Shown here one piece after another: positions 53,434-62,830 of a stretch of DNA of 64,000 bases. The notes under the pieces were generated by a model that saw only the letters and a list, made by a program, of their open reading frames with translations, did no database searches and had not been told where the DNA came from. This stretch comes from Ignavibacteriales bacterium. GTDB lineage: Bacteria > Bacteroidota > Ignavibacteria > Ignavibacteriales > Melioribacteraceae. The DNA lies in assembly GCA_026390775.1 (NCBI GenBank), contig JAPLFF010000007.1, positions 1,302,001 to 1,366,000 of the forward strand, written 5' to 3'. Within the stretch, counting starts at the first letter, position 1. Each line of letters opens with the position of its first letter. The translations under genes were made by a program, and so were the position numbers.

Positions 53434-55851
53434 TTAAAGTAAAGGCGTATTTATTCCAAAGACAAAATTATTTGCTCCAAGATAATTTAGTTTCCAGGTA
53501 AATTCTAACCGGAAGGGGAATAACGCTTGCCCTATTCCAAAACCGATCTCATAGAATGGAGATTTAAACTCGTTGAAAAATGAACCAGCTCCGGTTGGAA
53601 ATATTGATTTACTTTTTGGAGAAACCTCAACCAGCACAGCATTGAAATGCATACTTAAATTGATTTGCAAGTCAATTAGAAATGAAAGATTAAGCATTCT
53701 AAAAATTTCATCGTTAAAATTATGTTCAATCGTAAGAGCTAAAACTCTATCGCCGAAAACTTCGCCAATTCTTAAAGTTCTCATGGTATAAGATTGACTT
53801 GCGCTTTCAATGTTTCCCGGTAACGCATACATCATTTGAAATGGAACCGGCCCGTCAGAGTAAATTCCATTCAGCACAAAGTTCATATTTGCTGATTTGA
53901 ATGTTGGTACAAAACCGCTTAGTGTTAGTTTGTATGATTGGAAATCAAGACTGCTGTTAAGGGTACCGGTATTACTTAAAAGCATTTCGCCGGAAAGAAT
54001 AGCCGTAAACCTTCCTTGTGATGTTCTTCTTCTAAAATATCCGTCTTCAATATATTTTCGGAAGTCGAGTTGAAATCCTGCAGTAAAAGCGTTTATTCTT
54101 GTTTCGTAAATTGTTTTATTAGTATTGTATTTTTTTTCTTTATTAAAAATTGAAAAATCAGAATTGTTGTAAGCATTGTTATCTGTCCGATTAAGTAATC
54201 CCAAAGACAATCTTAACACGGGAAAAACTTCACTCCATAGTTTTATAGAAAATCCTTTTGTGTAGTAGTAATCTTTGAAATCATATTTACCAAAAAGATT
54301 TGAAAGAGTAGAAGTAAGTTTATTATAGCGGATTGATTCACCAAAAAGCTCTGTTAATTTTGTGAACGCATTTACGGAAATCGAGTTAGTTCTATATTCA
54401 CCCATAAAATAAGTTGAAGAAAAATCTGTTTTGAATCTTTGATCACTGAATCCGTATGAAAAGTCAATTCGGGAATTAAGTCTTTTATCTGCTGCTTGAG
54501 AAATATTTGCGCCGTAATTTAAAGTATGCCCTTCAACCGGATTGAAAGAATAAAGTCCAAGCGGTCCAGTAATAGATAAATTATCGTTCACATTAATGCT
54601 GGAGGATAAAAACGAAAAATTATCCCAGAAAGTTCTTGGTATAGCTTCAAGACTATCAATTCGTTTATAAGCTTCAAGTTCTTCGTTTGTATTTGAGATC
54701 GTTTGTGTGGATTTCCAATAAGTAGAATCTTTTTTGTCCGCATCTGATAAAACTTTTATGATAGCCATTCCGAAATAGTCATCATCAATTTGCGAATTGA
54801 TTTTATAATCATAGAAAACAGTGTTCAACTCAAAACCGAATTTGAAAATGCCGAGGAAATTTCCGTCAGCAAAGATTCTATAATCCACAGGCATGTAAAT
54901 ATTATCTTCATAAGGGGTGTATTGCTGAAATATATTTACGCGGTTAAGGAGTCTACCCGGATTAGCGGCGTCATTTAAAGTCACATCTATTTTAACCAGA
55001 GAAAATTGATCATCGGTAATAAATATTTTTCCTACAAATCCCGGATCAGTTTTTTTAATCGGCTCTACGTGAATTTGAAAAACATTTTTGTTATCCATCG
55101 CAAGAGTGTCTTCGATAAGATAATCATAGTAATCAATTGCGTCATCGGAAATGGGGCTTGGTAAAGGGCGATTGAAAAACTGTATATCATCAGTATAAAA
55201 ATTTTGAATAATTCTTCCTCCGGTGAGAATATTAACCGACGATGGAGTATTGGCGCTTTGTTTTCTTGCAATGATCTCGTCTTTGTAATTGTTCGGCTTT
55301 TTAAAGTAACCTTTGCTTTCATTTTCAATTATACCGCTAATCTTAAGTTTGCCTGTATCTTGTGCACCAATAGATAAACTTACGCTAGTGTTTGTCGATG
55401 AAAAATCCTTGGTTGTCTTAACCAACCCTTTTGTATAAGCGTGAAATTCGTATGTGTTAAGTTTATTATTTCGGTCATGTTTGGAATTGATTGCTCTTCG
55501 GATTATTTCTAATGCGGGATTTTCTCCTGGAAAGACCGTTATTTCCTGTAGATTGACTTGAACCGGTTCAAGTGAAAAATTAATGGTTTTATTTGACCCA
55601 AGCGTTACTGAAATTGTATCTGATCTGTAACCAATGAAGGAAGCAATTATTTTATAATAACCGCGGCTTAATCTAAGTTCAAAATTGCCTTCGTAATTTG
55701 CGGCTGTGCCTAATGTTGTTCCCGCAATGCGAATGTTCGAGTAGCTAAGAGAAGATGATGTGGATCTGTCTGTAACTTTTCCTTTAAGAATGAACTGCTG
55801 AGAAAAAGTAACAGATGTTAATAGTGTAAAAAGAATCAAAATATTCTTCAT
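53434..55851 (-). CDS. CarboxypepD-like plus DUF5686 outer-membrane protein
   Basis: The 805-residue protein has a signal peptide (MKNILILFTLLTSVTFSQ) then a carboxypeptidase-regulatory-like domain (about 20-110, LKGKVTDRSTSSSLSYSNIRIAG). The rest is DUF5686: NPALEIIRRAINSKHDRNNKLNTYEFHAYTKG and later strands of an outer-membrane barrel. This architecture is common in Bacteroidota and may assist outer-membrane assembly or transport; the role is not settled. It is 15 bases upstream of the GH13 gene. Confidence 0.85.
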   Translation of the reverse strand: MKNILILFTLLTSVTFSQQFILKGKVTDRSTSSSLSYSNIRIAGTTLGTAANYEGNFELRLSRGYYKIIASFIGYRSDTISVTLGSNKTINFSLEPVQVNLQEITVFPGENPALEIIRRAINSKHDRNNKLNTYEFHAYTKGLVKTTKDFSSTNTSVSLSIGAQDTGKLKISGIIENESKGYFKKPNNYKDEIIARKQSANTPSSVNILTGGRIIQNFYTDDIQFFNRPLPSPISDDAIDYYDYLIEDTLAMDNKNVFQIHVEPIKKTDPGFVGKIFITDDQFSLVKIDVTLNDAANPGRLLNRVNIFQQYTPYEDNIYMPVDYRIFADGNFLGIFKFGFELNTVFYDYKINSQIDDDYFGMAIIKVLSDADKKDSTYWKSTQTISNTNEELEAYKRIDSLEAIPRTFWDNFSFLSSSINVNDNLSITGPLGLYSFNPVEGHTLNYGANISQAADKRLNSRIDFSYGFSDQRFKTDFSSTYFMGEYRTNSISVNAFTKLTELFGESIRYNKLTSTLSNLFGKYDFKDYYYTKGFSIKLWSEVFPVLRLSLGLLNRTDNNAYNNSDFSIFNKEKKYNTNKTIYETRINAFTAGFQLDFRKYIEDGYFRRRTSQGRFTAILSGEMLLSNTGTLNSSLDFQSYKLTLSGFVPTFKSANMNFVLNGIYSDGPVPFQMMYALPGNIESASQSYTMRTLRIGEVFGDRVLALTIEHNFNDEIFRMLNLSFLIDLQINLSMHFNAVLVEVSPKSKSIFPTGAGSFFNEFKSPFYEIGFGIGQALFPFRLEFTWKLNYLGANNFVFGINTPLL

Positions 55852-56039
55852 TTCGAAAATCCAAATTATGTTATGAAAATTAGACGAATCTTCTTGTTGT
55901 AAGTTCTATAATATTTGTTATCAAGCTGAACAAAGATAAAATATATACCGCTACCTAAAAAGGATGAAAAATATATTGTTGATGTAAAAAATAAGATATT
56001 ATTTTAATGTGGTTTGTTCTTTCATAAAGGACATTTATA

Positions 56040-56174
56040 ATGAAAATATTATTTGGCGAAGCAACAGATGTTTTATTAAATGGGGCTCAAGTAATTCCGG
56101 AAAGAACCATTAAAGCGGGTTATAAATTCAAATTTGAAACTGCGGAAGAAGTCTTAACAGATCTATTAAAATAA
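56040..56174 (+). pseudogene. C-terminal relic of a TIGR01777-type epimerase (DUF1731 tail)
   Basis: The 44-residue ORF MKILFGEATDVLLNGAQVIP... ends KFKFETAEEVLTDLLK. It matches only the conserved C-terminal DUF1731 tail of NAD-dependent epimerases of the SDR39U1/TIGR01777 type (GEM.D.LL.SQRV.P, then AGFKF). A stop codon precedes its ATG in frame, so the Rossmann domain is missing. A fair ribosome site (AAAGGA) means it might still be translated. It abuts the convergent pilin-like gene by 1 base. Likely a deletion remnant. Confidence 0.65.
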
Positions 56175-56175
56175 T

Positions 56176-57561
56176 TTATTCGTACCAACCGACAATTTCA
56201 AAACTGCCTGTATTTGGAAATCCGGGCGGAACTGCAGTTAAGAATCTTGTATCGTAAGTATGTTTAAAACGTAATCCGTTTACCGGATTGCCATTATAAT
56301 CATAATTTGCAGTTACTCTTGTATCGTGTGCAATAATTCCGCCTAAAATTTTCCAATCATGTAAAGTAGATTGACCCGTTGCGAGATTATCATCAGGACC
56401 AACATTACCGTTCATAGAATACATTGAAGCCTGAGTAATAACATCCGAGTTTGTGGTTCCTGAGTTAGATTGAATTCTAATATTCTGTTCGGCTATCATT
56501 CCTAACATATCCGTAGAGCTTGGGTTGGTTACCGGGTTATTCTGGTACTGAAGATCATCTACTTGATATATATTTCCATAACCACTCTGACTGTGTGTAG
56601 TAGCGGTTATTGTAACTTGTCCATTTAAAGTTCCTTTAGTATAAATATTACCGCCCTCAACATAAATCTTTCCATTCGGAGCTATTGTTGTGATTGGTGT
56701 AGTTATAGGTGACGACCAGGAAGAGGAACCTTGATTTTGAGTACTGTACGTTACTGTACCGCCACTATTAAAATATAATTGAACACTAATTCCTTTATTA
56801 CTGAATCCTGATTTAAAAATTTTGTCAGCTCCTGATCTCAAACCTGTTGTGTCAAATGACATCGGTAAACTAACACCTGATTGAAAACCGCCATTAAAGA
56901 CTGGTGCACCGGAAGGTCCCACTTGTTGTAAACTTCCCAAAGCGGTTACCTTTCCATTAAATTGAGGAGATCCATAAACTTGAAGATTAGCTTCAACATG
57001 AAAAGGTCCGTCAAATACATCGCCTGTAGCAGGTATTGCACTCATTGAAGAATAATAATTTCCGAATTTAGCAAAACTGCTCGGCTTAAGATCAACGATA
57101 ACAGTTTTTGTTACACCGTTATATGTTCCTTCGGAGATAATAGTAGCTATCGTAGAGTTATAAGCAGGATCGCCGCTACACGTTCCGTAAGTATCTCCAT
57201 GACCTATATGACCGGAGACAGCGGAATTTAAAATATCCATAGTTTTTTGTGCGGGAGTACCGGGTTTATGGCACAATATAGTTTTCCCTGAAGTTCCGCT
57301 GGTATTATTGCTTACATACACAGTTACAGTACCATATCCAATTGTAAGATTAGAATATCCGGCAGACCAAGTTTTATCCATAAAGATTTGATTAGCGGCC
57401 ATGTTTGCACCGCTTAAGGCAATATTGTAAGCTTGAGCTGAAGTATAGTAGTTCATTGAATTGTCAACTGCTCTTGTAGTCAGATTCATAAAATTTTGTC
57501 CGAGTATAAGAAAAATTAAGCTAAAACCAAGAACTAACAATATTGCTGCTTTACCGCCCAT
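56176..57561 (-). CDS. Pilin-like protein with DUF4900-type domain and CHKPGTP/HGD module
   Basis: The 461-residue protein has an N-terminal hydrophobic helix (MGGKAAILLVLGFSLIFLILG) and polar continuation like pilus assembly protein PilX. Residues 97-128 hold C97-HKPGTPAQKT, H118, H121-GD and C128, a compact module with two Cys and several His that looks inserted between beta strands. The C-terminal 300 residues are a repetitive beta structure (DUF4900-like). It is the last gene of a three-gene unit, 3 bases after the next gene. Assembly into a fibre is inference. Confidence 0.7.
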   Translation of the reverse strand: MGGKAAILLVLGFSLIFLILGQNFMNLTTRAVDNSMNYYTSAQAYNIALSGANMAANQIFMDKTWSAGYSNLTIGYGTVTVYVSNNTSGTSGKTILCHKPGTPAQKTMDILNSAVSGHIGHGDTYGTCSGDPAYNSTIATIISEGTYNGVTKTVIVDLKPSSFAKFGNYYSSMSAIPATGDVFDGPFHVEANLQVYGSPQFNGKVTALGSLQQVGPSGAPVFNGGFQSGVSLPMSFDTTGLRSGADKIFKSGFSNKGISVQLYFNSGGTVTYSTQNQGSSSWSSPITTPITTIAPNGKIYVEGGNIYTKGTLNGQVTITATTHSQSGYGNIYQVDDLQYQNNPVTNPSSTDMLGMIAEQNIRIQSNSGTTNSDVITQASMYSMNGNVGPDDNLATGQSTLHDWKILGGIIAHDTRVTANYDYNGNPVNGLRFKHTYDTRFLTAVPPGFPNTGSFEIVGWYE

Positions 57562-57564
57562 ATT

Positions 57565-58164
57565 TTATCTATTCCTTAAATTACGAGATGACATTCTAAT
57601 CTGCCGCCAAAACACAGTTGGATATTCGTTGTTATATGCGGCGGTGCTTTCTATTTTCATATCTATTTGCATGGTTGCAATTTGACCCGGATTCGAAATT
57701 GGAAAACTCATCAGAGCTCCCAGAGCATTATAATACGAAAGATTAAATTGTGTAACACCAAGATTTGCGCCTGCAGGCGTATTATGATTTTCTACCCGGT
57801 ATAACATTCTATCACGCGGATTGGGTGTCATAGTTAATTCACTTGCAGGACCTAAGTAATACCGCAGAGTATCAACAATTCCGTTCATATTTGTGTCAGT
57901 CAAAAATCTAATGCTTGTAGAATCAGCAGAAATTATTGCTTGAGACGGATCGGGAATTTTAGTCCAATCTTTACAGTAACCAATTTTTCTAAAATCATAT
58001 TCAAGAAGTTGAACAACTTCAACGAGATTACTTTGCACTATTACTTCGCCGCCATAATTAAAAGTATTTTGTGTTGCAGCATCATCCAATCGCCACAGAA
58101 TTACCAACAGTATTCCGCCAACAATCGTTGAACCTAATATGTCAAGTAAAGTACTAAATCCCAT
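57565..58164 (-). CDS. PilW-like pilin-type protein
   Basis: The 199-residue protein begins MGFSTLLDILGSTIVGGILL: a Gly-Phe start and a hydrophobic helix resemble a type IV prepilin, but the fifth position is Leu with Asp next to it instead of the usual Glu. The mature part has YDFRKIGYCKDW, typical of PilW-like minor pseudopilins, and a C-terminal beta sheet. It lies 3 and 6 bases from its two operon partners. Whether prepilin peptidase processes it is uncertain. Confidence 0.7.
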   Translation of the reverse strand: MGFSTLLDILGSTIVGGILLVILWRLDDAATQNTFNYGGEVIVQSNLVEVVQLLEYDFRKIGYCKDWTKIPDPSQAIISADSTSIRFLTDTNMNGIVDTLRYYLGPASELTMTPNPRDRMLYRVENHNTPAGANLGVTQFNLSYYNALGALMSFPISNPGQIATMQIDMKIESTAAYNNEYPTVFWRQIRMSSRNLRNR

Positions 58165-58170
58165 TTTTTT

Positions 58171-58674
58171 CTACCTGAAATAAAAATAACTAAAAATAGT
58201 TGACAGTCTTACAGTATCGGGCATAGATGGACTAGTAACAGTAACTCTTAATCTCTTATGCCATGTTCTTACATTTGCATTGGTATTAGGTGCAGTTGGA
58301 GTAACATAATCAACAACAGCAGTTGCTGTAAAATTAGCCGATAGAAATGTTGCATCGCCGGCAGTATTTTTTGTATAACCATTAAAGTCATCAAAGTCAT
58401 CAAAGTCCGGATAGACTTCACCAGTTTCGCGACCCAGCGAACCGGGAGCCGTTAGTGAATTTAAATTTGTAACTGAAGCACCGACAGTTGCCGCATCGAA
58501 AGCTTTGTCTGTTGCTTGCTCAATAATTGATGTTCCCAAAGAGACAGCCATCACCTCGTACTTGGTTTGATTAACCGCAGTATTTGTACTTAGGAAACTG
58601 TTATTAATCCGTAATATTACTATAGAGAGAAGCAGTAGTGCGGCTATAGTGAGCATCATTTGACCGGTATTCAT
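58171..58674 (-). CDS. Pilin-like minor protein, first of the three-gene unit
   Basis: The 167-residue protein has a very short polar start (MNTGQ) and a long hydrophobic helix (MMLTIAALLLLSIVILRI), as in minor pilins such as PilV, but lacks a canonical prepilin cleavage motif. The acidic PDFDDFDDFNGYT loop comes from a tandem 9-base repeat. The C-terminal half is beta-rich. It begins the tightly packed set of three genes, with 6 bases to the next. Function inferred from arrangement. Confidence 0.65.
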   Translation of the reverse strand: MNTGQMMLTIAALLLLSIVILRINNSFLSTNTAVNQTKYEVMAVSLGTSIIEQATDKAFDAATVGASVTNLNSLTAPGSLGRETGEVYPDFDDFDDFNGYTKNTAGDATFLSANFTATAVVDYVTPTAPNTNANVRTWHKRLRVTVTSPSMPDTVRLSTIFSYFYFR

Positions 58675-58890
58675 TTATCTCTACGAATTTTGTTGGTTAA
58701 AAAATAGGTAAAATCCGAAAAAGTATCTATTCAAATATCGTGCAAAAGAATTTTAGGTGTTTTCGAGCATATTATTAGAATTACTGTAATAGTTACAAGT
58801 ATTATTGTTCCAAATCGATCGGATGTGTTTCGAAAAATCAAAGTTTCTACGAAAGTTATTATATTGAGCTTAAGATTAAATACCTGATGA

Positions 58891-59493
58891 ATGAAAATGG
58901 AATCTCAAAATGCAATAAACATTCTTGTAGCCCTAAATTTGTTCGTTTCTATGAGTGCAAATTACTCAGGTGCAAAAAAAGGACTTAAAACATCTATTAC
59001 TAAGGTTGTAGAAAGACCGGCAACATTTCTGCAAAAAGTACCTCCTAATATTGCCGCTTTAGTTCTTATACTAACAATCTTATCTATCTTTAAAATTGGA
59101 TCACTAACAGATAGTTTTGAAATTCAATTTGAAAATATTCGCATTGCCGGACTAATTATGTTTCTAATTTTTTCTTGGCTTCAAGTATGGACATACAAAT
59201 CACTTGGGAAAGATTATGCACAAGATATTGTTATTCTAAAAGAACACCAGCTACACACAACGGGGATCTATAAATTTATTCGTCATCCGCAATATATCAG
59301 TCAAATACTTTCAGACCTTGGTGCAGGACTAGCGCTATTAAGTTTTACAATTGTTCCGATAGTAATTTTATTTGAACTGCCTCTTTTTATAATGCGAGCG
59401 TCGGTTGAAGATAAGCTGCTTCAAAAGTATTTCGGTGAAAAGTTTGCCGCATATAAAAAGCAAAGCGGGTTTATTATTCCGTTCATCGGATAA
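58891..59493 (+). CDS. Isoprenylcysteine-carboxyl-methyltransferase-like membrane protein
   Basis: The 200-residue protein has about five hydrophobic segments. The C-terminal signature GIYKFIRHPQYISQILSDLGAGL followed by VEDKLLQKYFGEKFAAYKK is that of ICMT/phospholipid-methyltransferase-like enzymes, which methylate lipids or prenylated targets using SAM. The target is unknown. Its stop lies 5 bases before the amidase gene, so they may be co-transcribed. Confidence 0.8.
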   Translation: MKMESQNAINILVALNLFVSMSANYSGAKKGLKTSITKVVERPATFLQKVPPNIAALVLILTILSIFKIGSLTDSFEIQFENIRIAGLIMFLIFSWLQVWTYKSLGKDYAQDIVILKEHQLHTTGIYKFIRHPQYISQILSDLGAGLALLSFTIVPIVILFELPLFIMRASVEDKLLQKYFGEKFAAYKKQSGFIIPFIG

Positions 59494-59498
59494 TTGTT

Positions 59499-61100
59499 AT
59501 GAAAACCAAATTATTTCTGTTTATAATCTTATTGACTGCCTCGATTACATTTTCGCAGCGTCTATATAAAATTTCAGTTCAGATTTCAGGAAGAGAAGAA
59601 ACATTATCATATGTTACTAAAGCAGGAATTGACTATGCATCTGCAAAAGAATTATCATCTCTTCTTGGCGTAACACAGTTTTTCAATGCTGAGGCAGCAA
59701 AGATTGAACTTAAGTTCAAAGATTATATTCTCAAGTTTACAGCAAAAAATCAATTTGTAATTCTCAATCGCAAATCTGACGGCGCACGATCAATTTTTCA
59801 AATTCCCATTTCTACATTATTGTTAAAGGAAGATGTGTTTATTCCTCTCATCTATTGTATTGAATATATAAGTCTTGGTTACGGGGAAAAAATTTCTTTC
59901 GACAGCCGCGCTAAAAACTTAATTATTAATGAAGAACCGTTTGCGGCAGAGTCTTTTGTTACTGCAAAACAATCCCAAGAAAAAGAAATTAAACCACCTG
60001 ATCCAGAAACTCCGGTCGAAAAGGTAAGTTCGAAGTATGATATAAATTCTATTGAAGTGGAAGAAAAATCTAACGGAACATTAATCCGACTTAAAGCGAG
60101 CCGCAAATTAAATATTCCAAGGCACTCAATAAACAATAACACTTTGTATGTGTTCCTATCGGGAGTAACAATAGCGCCGGATATTATTAACTTAGTCAAA
60201 CATGCGGGACTTGTTCAACGGATCAAAAAAACAGTAATCACATCTAGAAATAATCAACTGGAGTTTGTTCTAAACGATGGATATTCCACAACCGAAGCAT
60301 TACAAGATTTAGATAATAATGATATTCTTATTACAATTCACAATAAACTTTTTGATTCTACACCATTAAATGTTGATGATGCAAGATCCAAATGGCTATT
60401 TGATTCTGTTGTAATTGATGCGGGGCATGGCGGAAAAGATCCCGGAGCTATTGGTGTAACAGGAGTGAAGGAGAAGAATGTAAATCTTGCAGTTGCTCTA
60501 AAACTTGGAAAATTAATAGAGAAAAATCTTCAGGGAGTTCACGTAGTATTTACACGTAAGACAGATGAGTTTATTGAACTATATAAAAGGGGGAAGATCG
60601 CTAATGAAAATGGAGGTAAACTTTTCATTTCAATTCACTGCAATTCAACCGAAGCTAAAGATATTTCGTATCGCGGATTTGAAGTTTATCTTTTACGTCC
60701 CGGCAGAACTTCGCAGGCAATTAAAATTGCAGAATTTGAAAATAGCGTAATCAAATACGAAGACAATCCCGATCGTTATCAAAAACTTACAGACGAAAAT
60801 TTTATTCTAGTAAGTATGGCGCATTCTCAATTTATGCGTTACTCAGAAACATTTTCCGATCTCTTAGATCAAGAGTGGAAAAAAGATGTAAAGATTCCCG
60901 TTTTAGGTATTAAGCAGGCGGGGTTTTATGTTCTGGTTGGTGCTTCCATGCCTGGAGTTTTAATTGAAACCGGATTTTTATCTAACAGAAAAGATGAAGC
61001 TCATCTTGCAAGCACAGCAGGGCAAAATGAAATAGCCCAAGCAATTTTTTCTTCTATTAAAAAATATAAAGAGAATTACGAGAAAGAATTTGGGAAGTAG
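59499..61100 (+). CDS. N-acetylmuramoyl-L-alanine amidase
   Basis: The 533-residue protein has a signal peptide ending in TFSQ, an N-terminal copper-amine-oxidase-like/AMIN region (about 20-300) and a C-terminal Amidase_3 domain. Zn ligands and catalytic residues: H in DAGHGGKDPGAIG, E in KEKNVNLAVALK, H in ISIHCNS and E in IETGFLSN. It cuts peptide stems from peptidoglycan in the periplasm during cell separation or remodelling. A repeat (AGCTGAAAGCTGATAGC) follows the stop. Confidence 0.92.
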   Translation: MKTKLFLFIILLTASITFSQRLYKISVQISGREETLSYVTKAGIDYASAKELSSLLGVTQFFNAEAAKIELKFKDYILKFTAKNQFVILNRKSDGARSIFQIPISTLLLKEDVFIPLIYCIEYISLGYGEKISFDSRAKNLIINEEPFAAESFVTAKQSQEKEIKPPDPETPVEKVSSKYDINSIEVEEKSNGTLIRLKASRKLNIPRHSINNNTLYVFLSGVTIAPDIINLVKHAGLVQRIKKTVITSRNNQLEFVLNDGYSTTEALQDLDNNDILITIHNKLFDSTPLNVDDARSKWLFDSVVIDAGHGGKDPGAIGVTGVKEKNVNLAVALKLGKLIEKNLQGVHVVFTRKTDEFIELYKRGKIANENGGKLFISIHCNSTEAKDISYRGFEVYLLRPGRTSQAIKIAEFENSVIKYEDNPDRYQKLTDENFILVSMAHSQFMRYSETFSDLLDQEWKKDVKIPVLGIKQAGFYVLVGASMPGVLIETGFLSNRKDEAHLASTAGQNEIAQAIFSSIKKYKENYEKEFGK

Positions 61101-61115
61101 CTGAAAGCTGATAGC
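61099..61115. repeat. Short AGCTGAAAGCTGATAGC repeat
   Basis: Located at the amidase stop codon. Its reverse complement (GCTATCAGCTTTCAGCT) shares the AGCTATCRGC-type words with the copy at 19844-19867. Confidence 0.4.
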
Positions 61116-61186
61116 CATGTGATTTGTTATTCAAGACTCATCGCCTTAACTTTACATCGTTAAATTTTAATAGAGGTTTATTGTAG

Positions 61187-61606
61187 ATGACTAATGCACA
61201 AAAATGGGTTGCCGCTTTTCTTGGTCTATTTCTTATTCTTTTTTTACTTGGAAGAATTACACGCAAAGAAGCACAGGCAATGCCATCAACGATGGGACAA
61301 ATGGGACAGCAAACGACTCAAACTACTTCTGCAGCCGACGGACAAACGTTAACAAAGCAGCTTGGTTGTATTACTTGCCACGGAGAAAATTTACAGGGAA
61401 CGCAAACGGCTCCCGCTTTAGCTAATATTAATAAAAATTGGACTCGTGACGGATTAATAAATTATCTGCGCAATCCTTCATCTTACAGCGGCGGTTCACG
61501 TTTTGATGCGTTCCGTGAGAAATACAAAAGCACAATTATGCCTTCTTATGAAAATAGGGACGTAAAAGAGCTTGGCAGGATTGCAGAATTTTTATTAACC
61601 AAATAA
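61187..61606 (+). CDS. Membrane-anchored mono-heme cytochrome c
   Basis: The 139-residue protein has an uncleaved-looking helix (WVAAFLGLFLILFLLG) followed by a polar linker and a class I cytochrome c. The heme motif is C61-ITC64-H65 and the distal ligand is likely M118 in TIMPSY. It is small, so it probably carries electrons in the periplasm. Start ATG follows AGAGG. It is followed by a terminator. Confidence 0.9.
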   Translation: MTNAQKWVAAFLGLFLILFLLGRITRKEAQAMPSTMGQMGQQTTQTTSAADGQTLTKQLGCITCHGENLQGTQTAPALANINKNWTRDGLINYLRNPSSYSGGSRFDAFREKYKSTIMPSYENRDVKELGRIAEFLLTK

Positions 61607-61630
61607 ATAATTATCAATCGGTAGTGATAT

Positions 61631-61667
61631 AAAACCCGATTTCATAGGAACCGGGTTTTATTATTTT
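61631..61667 (+). terminator. Intrinsic terminator after the cytochrome gene
   Basis: AAAACCCG (61631-61638) pairs with CGGGTTTT (61652-61659) around a 13-base loop, followed by T-rich sequence. Confidence 0.8.
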
Positions 61668-61779
61668 AAAGAATAATTTTTTTGATCATCTCAGCCGTAT
61701 CATTCGAAAATAAAATAACATCTAATCATAATCTTTCTTTTCTAATTGCGGATATGCTAAAACCAGCAGAGGTATAAAA

Positions 61780-62289
61780 TTAAAAATATCTCTCTTTCAA
61801 AATTTTAAGATGATGATGTGCATGTCCGGTCATGATATATGCAAGTGCGCGTACGGAAAGTTTATTCCCATTTGAAGTGCCGGTACGTATAGACATCTCG
61901 TCAGTAAAATTTTTGAACATCAGCATATTTGATGTACGTAATGCACAAAACTCTTCAACAAGATCTGCTAGTTTGATCTCACTGTAATTTGATTGATGAA
62001 TATATTCGTTCTCGTCAAATCCATGAAGATCTTTATTATCGTTGCGTGCAAAACGTAGTGCGCGATAAGCAAAAATTCTCTCAGCTTCTAAAATATGACC
62101 GAGAACTTCTTTAACGCTCCATTTCTCGGGAGAATAACGGAACTCCGATTGTTTTTTGGTAACATTTTTGAATAATCTTTTTACTTCAGCGATTTGCTTG
62201 TTCATACTTTTAACAACATCCCCGTCCGGAACTTTTTCAATATAAGTATGATAGTATAAAGCGTATTCATCTTTGTTGGGCCGTTTCAT
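61780..62289 (-). CDS. DinB family protein
   Basis: The 169-residue protein has the DinB helical bundle with a putative metal-binding His triad: H in VLGHILEAER, and H residues in TGHAHHHL near the C-terminus. Such proteins may be thiol-dependent transferases; the substrate is unknown. It follows mgsA by 9 bases in the same direction, so it is likely in the same transcript. Confidence 0.85.
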   Translation of the reverse strand: MKRPNKDEYALYYHTYIEKVPDGDVVKSMNKQIAEVKRLFKNVTKKQSEFRYSPEKWSVKEVLGHILEAERIFAYRALRFARNDNKDLHGFDENEYIHQSNYSEIKLADLVEEFCALRTSNMLMFKNFTDEMSIRTGTSNGNKLSVRALAYIMTGHAHHHLKILKERYF

Positions 62290-62298
62290 TTTTTACCT

Positions 62299-62760
62299 CT
62301 ATGAAATATCACGTGTTAAATAATCGTTATAATCCAGAACGATACGGGAATATTCTTCCTTCATAAGAGGTGAAGAAAAAATAAAATCCGCAGATGCTCT
62401 GTTACATGCAATAGGAATATTCCAAACAACAGCAATGCGAAGAAGTGCTTTCACATCAGGATCGTGCGGCTGAGGTTCAAGCGGATCCCAGAAAAAAATC
62501 AGCACATCAATTTTATTTTCTGAAATTTTTGCGCCAAGCTGCTGATCGCCTCCGAGAGGACCACTTTGCAATCGGGTTACATTAAATCCCAAATCTTGTT
62601 CAAGCAATTTTCCGGTTGTTCCCGTTGCATAAATTTCATGATCACCAAGATTACCGCGGTTGAATTTTGCCCACTCTATCAAATCTTGTTTCTTGTTATC
62701 ATGAGCAACGAGAGCAATCCTTTTCTTTTTCTTCATTTCTACGTTGATAAATTTATTCAT
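62299..62760 (-). CDS. mgsA: Methylglyoxal synthase
   Basis: The 153-residue protein contains the family blocks [25 protein letters not shown] (catalytic Asp) and [20 protein letters not shown] (active-site His). It converts dihydroxyacetone phosphate to methylglyoxal and phosphate in the cytoplasm, a bypass used when phosphate is scarce. The length is normal. An ATG eight codons further in ([13 protein letters not shown]) is an alternative start. Confidence 0.95.
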   Translation of the reverse strand: MNKFINVEMKKKKRIALVAHDNKKQDLIEWAKFNRGNLGDHEIYATGTTGKLLEQDLGFNVTRLQSGPLGGDQQLGAKISENKIDVLIFFWDPLEPQPHDPDVKALLRIAVVWNIPIACNRASADFIFSSPLMKEEYSRIVLDYNDYLTRDIS

Positions 62761-62830
62761 ACATCTCCTAATTATATTTTATTTTTTCCTTTAACATCGC
62801 ACTAAAATAATAACAGCATAAAGTAAAATA

